A stretch of DNA of 13,800 bases from Erysipelotrichaceae bacterium. GTDB taxonomy: Bacteria > Bacillota_I > Bacilli_A > Erysipelotrichales > Coprobacillaceae. The stretch is taken from positions 1-13,800 of the forward strand of contig JAGZJH010000046.1 of NCBI GenBank assembly GCA_018365815.1, given 5' to 3'. Numbering within the stretch: the stretch's first letter is position 1; the number at the start of each line of letters is the position of its first letter. Positions 12,540 to 13,800 of this stretch are shown piece after piece. The notes beneath the pieces are model-generated. The model was not told the DNA's origin. It did not search any database and saw nothing but the letters and a program-made list of their open reading frames with translations. Made by a program: the position numbers and the translations under genes.

Positions 12540-13800
12540 TGCCAAACAATTTTCATTTAAGTATCCTGGACAATCTTTAAACTTAGTTAATTTAAATTTT
12601 AAAATTAACAATGGCGATTTTGTTTTGATTATGGGTCAAAGTGGCAGTGGTAAATCGACGCTTCTGCATCATTTATGCCCTTCTTTAATTCCTAATGGTC
12701 AAAGAAGTGGAGAATTGTTTTATAACGGACAACCGATAGATAAAGTGAATGAACCAATTGGATTTGTTTTTCAAAATCCAGATGATCAAATTGTGATGGA
12801 TAATATCATTCATGAAATTGCTTTTGGTTTAGAAAATATAAATATGCCTTTAGTAGAAATGAAACAAAGAGTTGGGGAAATTGTGCAATTTTTTAATCTT
12901 CAATCTTTATTATTTCAACCTTGTGATCAATTATCAGGTGGACAAAAGCAGTTATTAAACTTAGCCTCAATTATGGCAATGAACCCACAAACTATTATTT
13001 TAGACGAACCTACCAGTCAATTGGATCCATTTATGGCAAGTACATTTTTAAATATGTTAAAAACAATACATGAACAATATCAAACTACCATTATTATCGT
13101 TGAACATCGATATGAGCAGTTATTATCAATGTGTAACAAAATAATTGTATTAGAAAAAGGGACAATTTTATCGCAAGGTTCACCTCAAGATACCTTAGAT
13201 TTTCTTTTTAAAACACACCACCCTTTAATTCGTACACTTCCTGATGATGTGATGTTTAGTCAAAGAATTTTAAATCCAACTCAATTTAAAATCTTTCTAT
13301 CGCTTCATCAATTTAAAACGCATTTTAATGATCCTCATCTTTCAAGTCAAACTATTTTAGAGCTTAAAGATGTGAGTTATTCTTTTAAAGAAAATAAAGT
13401 CCTTCAACATTGTGATTTAAAAATTAATCAACATCAAATAACTGCTATTTTAGGCGGAAACGGATCAGGAAAAAGTACGTTATTAAATTGTATTATGGGA
13501 TTTAATCGTTATAAGGGATTAATTACTTATCAAAACCATAAATTAAAAGACGCCTCAATACAAATTGGATTAGTTCCACAAGATCCTAGAGTATTATTTG
13601 TTTGTGATAGTATAAAAGATGAACTGAGTATGTTTCCAATTAAAGAGGTTGAAAATTTATTACAAACTTTTAATTTGATGCCTTATTTAAATACCCACCC
13701 CTATGATTTAAGCGGTGGTTATCAACAATTATTAGCATTCATTAAAGTTGTGTTATTAAAACCAAAGATATTGTTATTAGATGAACTGACAAAAGGGTTA
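12532..13800 (+). CDS. Fused double EcfA ATPase of ECF transporter (3' truncated by window)
   Basis: 423 residues are visible and the frame is open at the edge. Two ABC domains are joined in one chain, so it replaces separate EcfA1 and EcfA2. Domain 1 (1 to about 225): Walker A GQSGSGKST with K41, Q-loop Q81 in VFQNPDDQI, LSGGQ (134-138), Walker B IILDEPTSQLD (D158, E159) and switch His192 in VEHRY. A linker of about 50 residues follows. Domain 2 (from about 279): Walker A GGNGSGKST with K314, Q350 in VPQDP, LSGGYQQ (393-399) and Walker B LLLDEL (D417, E418), with Leu where Pro is usual. All ATP-binding elements seen are intact, so both sites should work. AAAGGAGA lies seven bases before the ATG, which overlaps the ecfT stop. 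It energises the importer with EcfT. The S component is not in the window and may follow. Confidence 0.92.
   Translation, partial: MYSAKQFSFKYPGQSLNLVNLNFKINNGDFVLIMGQSGSGKSTLLHHLCPSLIPNGQRSGELFYNGQPIDKVNEPIGFVFQNPDDQIVMDNIIHEIAFGLENINMPLVEMKQRVGEIVQFFNLQSLLFQPCDQLSGGQKQLLNLASIMAMNPQTIILDEPTSQLDPFMASTFLNMLKTIHEQYQTTIIIVEHRYEQLLSMCNKIIVLEKGTILSQGSPQDTLDFLFKTHHPLIRTLPDDVMFSQRILNPTQFKIFLSLHQFKTHFNDPHLSSQTILELKDVSYSFKENKVLQHCDLKINQHQITAILGGNGSGKSTLLNCIMGFNRYKGLITYQNHKLKDASIQIGLVPQDPRVLFVCDSIKDELSMFPIKEVENLLQTFNLMPYLNTHPYDLSGGYQQLLAFIKVVLLKPKILLLDELTKGL

Overview
The window is about 30% GC, with TAA or TAG stops, strong AGGAGG-type ribosome binding sites and house-keeping proteins of the low-GC Gram-positive type (DarA-like c-di-AMP receptor, YusI-like ArsC/Spx-family protein, YkpA/YbiT-like ABC-F protein, CIRCE-controlled htpG, ECF transporter). 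This points to a Bacillota chromosome. The reverse-type rubrerythrin suggests an anaerobe or oxygen-sensitive fermenter. A gut Erysipelotrichia-like bacterium would fit, but that placement is inference. No phage, transposon, CRISPR or tRNA was found.

Layout. 1-73: the 3' end of a 5S rRNA and the terminator of its rRNA operon. 150-543: darA with its own terminator. 544-747: AT-rich gap. 748-1606: a GNAT acetyltransferase and a YusI-like ArsC/Spx-family protein in one operon. 1614-2291: reverse rubrerythrin with an extended -10 promoter, a PerR-type palindrome and a terminator. 2318-3834 (minus): a GH1 6-phospho-beta-glucosidase with promoter, putative operator and terminator. 3835-4288: non-coding, with AT-rich hairpins. 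4289-5044 (minus): a Cof-type HAD phosphatase. 5140-6420 (minus): a patatin-like phospholipase, divergent from htpG. 6492-8497: htpG with a CIRCE operator and terminator. 8530-9228: a stand-alone LUD-domain protein. 9350-11007: an ABC-F ATPase. 11047-13800: a translationally coupled transporter cluster made of a DUF4430 lipoprotein, an EcfT membrane protein and a fused double EcfA ATPase that runs off the window.

How the genes work together. Two stress circuits can be read from the DNA: a peroxide circuit (PerR-like box, rubrerythrin) and a protein-folding circuit (HrcA/CIRCE, HtpG). The 3' end is an energy-coupling-factor importer that pairs the T and A components with a surface lipoprotein whose domain resembles the C-terminal domain of transcobalamin. 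No substrate-binding S component is visible, so its cargo is unproven; cobalamin or a related cofactor is the usual guess. The ABC-F protein has one intact and one degenerate composite ATP site.

The most interesting items are the lipoprotein-EcfT-EcfAA cluster, the asymmetric ABC-F ATP sites, and the operator architecture upstream of rubrerythrin and htpG. All of these extend known families; nothing here is clearly a wholly new system.
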